Assembly: GCA_024693165.1 (NCBI GenBank)
Contig: JAILLM010000149.1
Location: 1 to 6,134 of the forward strand
From: Bacilli bacterium
GTDB lineage: Bacteria > Bacillota_I > Bacilli_A > RF39 > UBA660
Direction of reading: 5' to 3'
DNA length: 6,134 nt
The translations under genes and the position numbers were made by a program. Numbering within the stretch: position 1 is the first letter of the stretch; every line of letters starts with the position of its first letter. This document shows, in pieces, positions 4,786 through 6,134 of the stretch. The notes beneath the pieces were generated by a model. It saw only the letters and a program-made list of their open reading frames with translations, was not told where the DNA came from and ran no database searches.

Positions 4786-5993
4786 TGAAGTCAGAATTAC
4801 TTGCTCCAGCGGGATCCCTAGAAAAAATGAAATATGCTTTCCTTTTTGGTGCTGATGCTGTATACATGGGTGGAAAGAATTTTTCGCTAAGAGCTAATGC
4901 TAAGAATTTCTCATTAGAAGAAATGAAAGAAGCAGTTGAATACGCTCACTCACTTGGTAAAAAAGTATATGTAACATGTAATATTGTATTTCATAATGAA
5001 GACCTTGAAGGTTTAAAAGAGTATCTACACTACCTAGAAGATATTCATGTAGATGCTATCCTTGCATCTGATATTTCAGTTATGCAACTTTTGAAAGATG
5101 AAAATATTAAAGTACCACTTCACATAAGTACTCAAGCATCTACATTAAATTATGAAACTGGTAAGTTCTATAAAGAAATGGGTGCTGAAAGATTAGTACT
5201 AGCTCGTGAAGCGTCTAAAGAGGATATTAAAAGAATCCATGAAGAAACAGGCCTAGAGATTGAATGCTTTGCTCATGGTGCTATGTGTACAAGTATAAGT
5301 GGAAGATGTGTTCTTTCTAATTATTGTACTAATAGAGACTCAAATAGAGGTGGATGTGCTCAAATCTGTAGATGGGTATTTGATTATAAAAAGAATGATG
5401 AAAAGGTTACTGATGTACCTTTCAGTATGACTCCAAAAGATTTAAATATGGTTCCATTTATTGATCATATGTTAGATGCAGGAGTTTATAGTTTCAAGAT
5501 TGAAGGAAGAATGCGTTCTATTTATTATGTATCTACAGTTATTCTAATTTACAGAAGACTTTTAGATAAACTTAAAAATGGAACTCTAACTGATGAATAT
5601 AAAAAGTATGCTACTAATATTTTAAACAGGGTAGCAAATAGAGAATCAGTTCCACAATTCTTTGATAAACTTCCAGGAGTAAATGAACAATACTACTTAG
5701 GAAGAAAAGAAGAATCTAATCAAGACTTCTTAGGACTTGTTCTTGATTATAAAGATGGAATTGCAACAATTGAACAAAGAAATTACTTTAAATTAGGTGA
5801 TGAAGTTCAATTCTTTGGTCCTAATATGGAAACAACTAATTGGACTCTTGATAACATTATGGATGAAGATGGTAATCCATTAGATGTTGCAAGACACCCT
5901 CAAATGGTTATTAAGATTAAACTTCCTTTTGAAGTTAATAAAGATGATATGATGCGTGTAAAAGTATATGACGTACCTGTAAAGAATGATTAA
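4785..5993 (+). CDS. trhP2: U32 family tRNA U34 hydroxylation protein TrhP2
   Basis: This is a full-length 402-residue U32 family protein. The N-terminus ELLAPAGSLEKMKYAFLFGADAVYMGG marks the start of a TIM-like barrel; the STQAS motif lies at 115-119 and LAREAS at 139-144. The U32 signature ECFAHGAMCTSISGRC spans 160-175, followed by C181, C191 and C195. The C168-x6-C175-x15-C191-x3-C195 pattern is suited to binding a [4Fe-4S] cluster. KIEGRMRSIYYV follows at 238-249, and after about 310 a beta-rich C-terminal domain (FLGLVLDY, then KLGDEVQFFGP). TrhP proteins use prephenate to hydroxylate U34 of tRNA to ho5U; despite the name, peptidase activity is not expected. The upstream trmR supplies the next step, methylation. 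RlhA (23S rRNA hydroxylation) is a paralogous alternative, made less likely by the TrmR linkage. It is the last gene of the operon. Confidence 0.88.
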   Translation: MKSELLAPAGSLEKMKYAFLFGADAVYMGGKNFSLRANAKNFSLEEMKEAVEYAHSLGKKVYVTCNIVFHNEDLEGLKEYLHYLEDIHVDAILASDISVMQLLKDENIKVPLHISTQASTLNYETGKFYKEMGAERLVLAREASKEDIKRIHEETGLEIECFAHGAMCTSISGRCVLSNYCTNRDSNRGGCAQICRWVFDYKKNDEKVTDVPFSMTPKDLNMVPFIDHMLDAGVYSFKIEGRMRSIYYVSTVILIYRRLLDKLKNGTLTDEYKKYATNILNRVANRESVPQFFDKLPGVNEQYYLGRKEESNQDFLGLVLDYKDGIATIEQRNYFKLGDEVQFFGPNMETTNWTLDNIMDEDGNPLDVARHPQMVIKIKLPFEVNKDDMMRVKVYDVPVKND

Positions 5994-6008
5994 ACTCATT
6001 CTTTTTTT
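5981..6008 (+). terminator. Intrinsic terminator overlapping the trhP2 stop codon
   Basis: AAAGAATGA (5981-5989) and TCATTCTTT (5996-6004) form a 9-bp perfect stem with a six-base loop. The T-run (6002-6008) continues into ATTTTT. Only two stem pairs are G-C, so it is weaker than the first terminator. The left arm is the last codons of trhP2 and the TAA stop falls in the loop. Confidence 0.75.
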
Positions 6009-6046
6009 ATTTTTATAATTTATAATTAAAATAGGAAGGTGTATAT

Positions 6047-6134
6047 ATGAAGAAATATATTTTGTTATTTATTATAAGTATTGTATTAGCGTTTACTTTA
6101 GGAGTAGGAGTTAATAATACAAGAAATGCTTTTG
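6047..6134 (+). CDS. N-terminus of a secreted or membrane-anchored protein (partial)
   Basis: AGGAAGGTG (6033-6041) lies five bases before ATG 6047, and the frame stays open to the right edge, giving 29 residues. The protein begins MKKY and then has a hydrophobic run (ILLFIISIVLAFTLGVGV, residues 5-22) followed by polar NNTRNAF. This is the shape of a signal peptide or an N-terminal membrane anchor. No AXA-type cleavage site is certain within what is visible, and no lipobox cysteine appears before the edge. The function cannot be told. It follows the operon terminator, so it probably has its own promoter; TATAAT sequences occur at 6014-6019 and 6021-6026 but without a good -35 box. Confidence 0.75.
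   Translation, partial: MKKYILLFIISIVLAFTLGVGVNNTRNAF

Noticed and set aside
6014..6026. Two TATAAT sequences before the last gene as a promoter
   Set aside because: The -10-like boxes are good but no convincing -35 is present. One may be real, but I cannot choose between them.
1..6134. Mobile element, CRISPR array, toxin-antitoxin or defence system
   Set aside because: No transposase, integrase, spaced repeats or known defence domains were found. All genes belong to conserved housekeeping families in a conserved order.

Overview
This AT-rich window (roughly 30% G+C by eye, with strong A/T preference at third codon positions) comes from a low-GC Gram-positive bacterium in the Bacilli/Mollicutes-relative part of the Firmicutes. 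Three things support this: clear Shine-Dalgarno sites (AGGTGG, AAGGAG, GGGGTGAG), a Firmicutes-specific gene order, and a walled-cell gene (mltG), which argues against a wall-less mycoplasma. All tryptophans in the ten readable genes are TGG and no TGA is used as a stop or a sense codon, so the standard bacterial code fits best. All genes lie on the + strand and are tightly packed; no gene-free stretch exceeds about 80 bases.

Layout. Bases 1-85 are the 3' end of a gene that looks like holA (DNA polymerase III delta). Next come a CvpA-family membrane protein (114-911) and a short thioredoxin-like protein (917-1210), closed by an intrinsic terminator whose hairpin includes the last codons. A promoter with an extended -10 (1241-1269) then starts a seven-gene run with tiny gaps or overlaps: ireB (UPF0297), ruvX, a DUF1292/YrzB protein, mltG, trmR, a TrhP1-like U32 protein and trhP2. 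A second intrinsic terminator ends the run at about 6008. The 5' end of a gene with a signal-peptide-like N-terminus starts at 6047 and leaves the window.

How it works together. The seven-gene run matches the B. subtilis yrzL-yrrK-yrzB-yrrL-yrrM-yrrN-yrrO neighbourhood. It combines a Ser/Thr-kinase-linked regulator (IreB), a YqgF/RuvX nuclease, a peptidoglycan-terminating transglycosylase (MltG), and the enzymes that make 5-hydroxyuridine (TrhP1/TrhP2) and then 5-methoxyuridine (TrmR) at tRNA wobble position 34. CvpA next to a thioredoxin resembles a shrunken form of the B. subtilis yshB...trxA region. I see no mobile element, CRISPR array, tRNA or rRNA, and no convincing sign of a new system. 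The oddest items are the cysteine-free, shortened TrhP1-like protein, the cysteine-bearing insertion in MltG, and the shortened thioredoxin.
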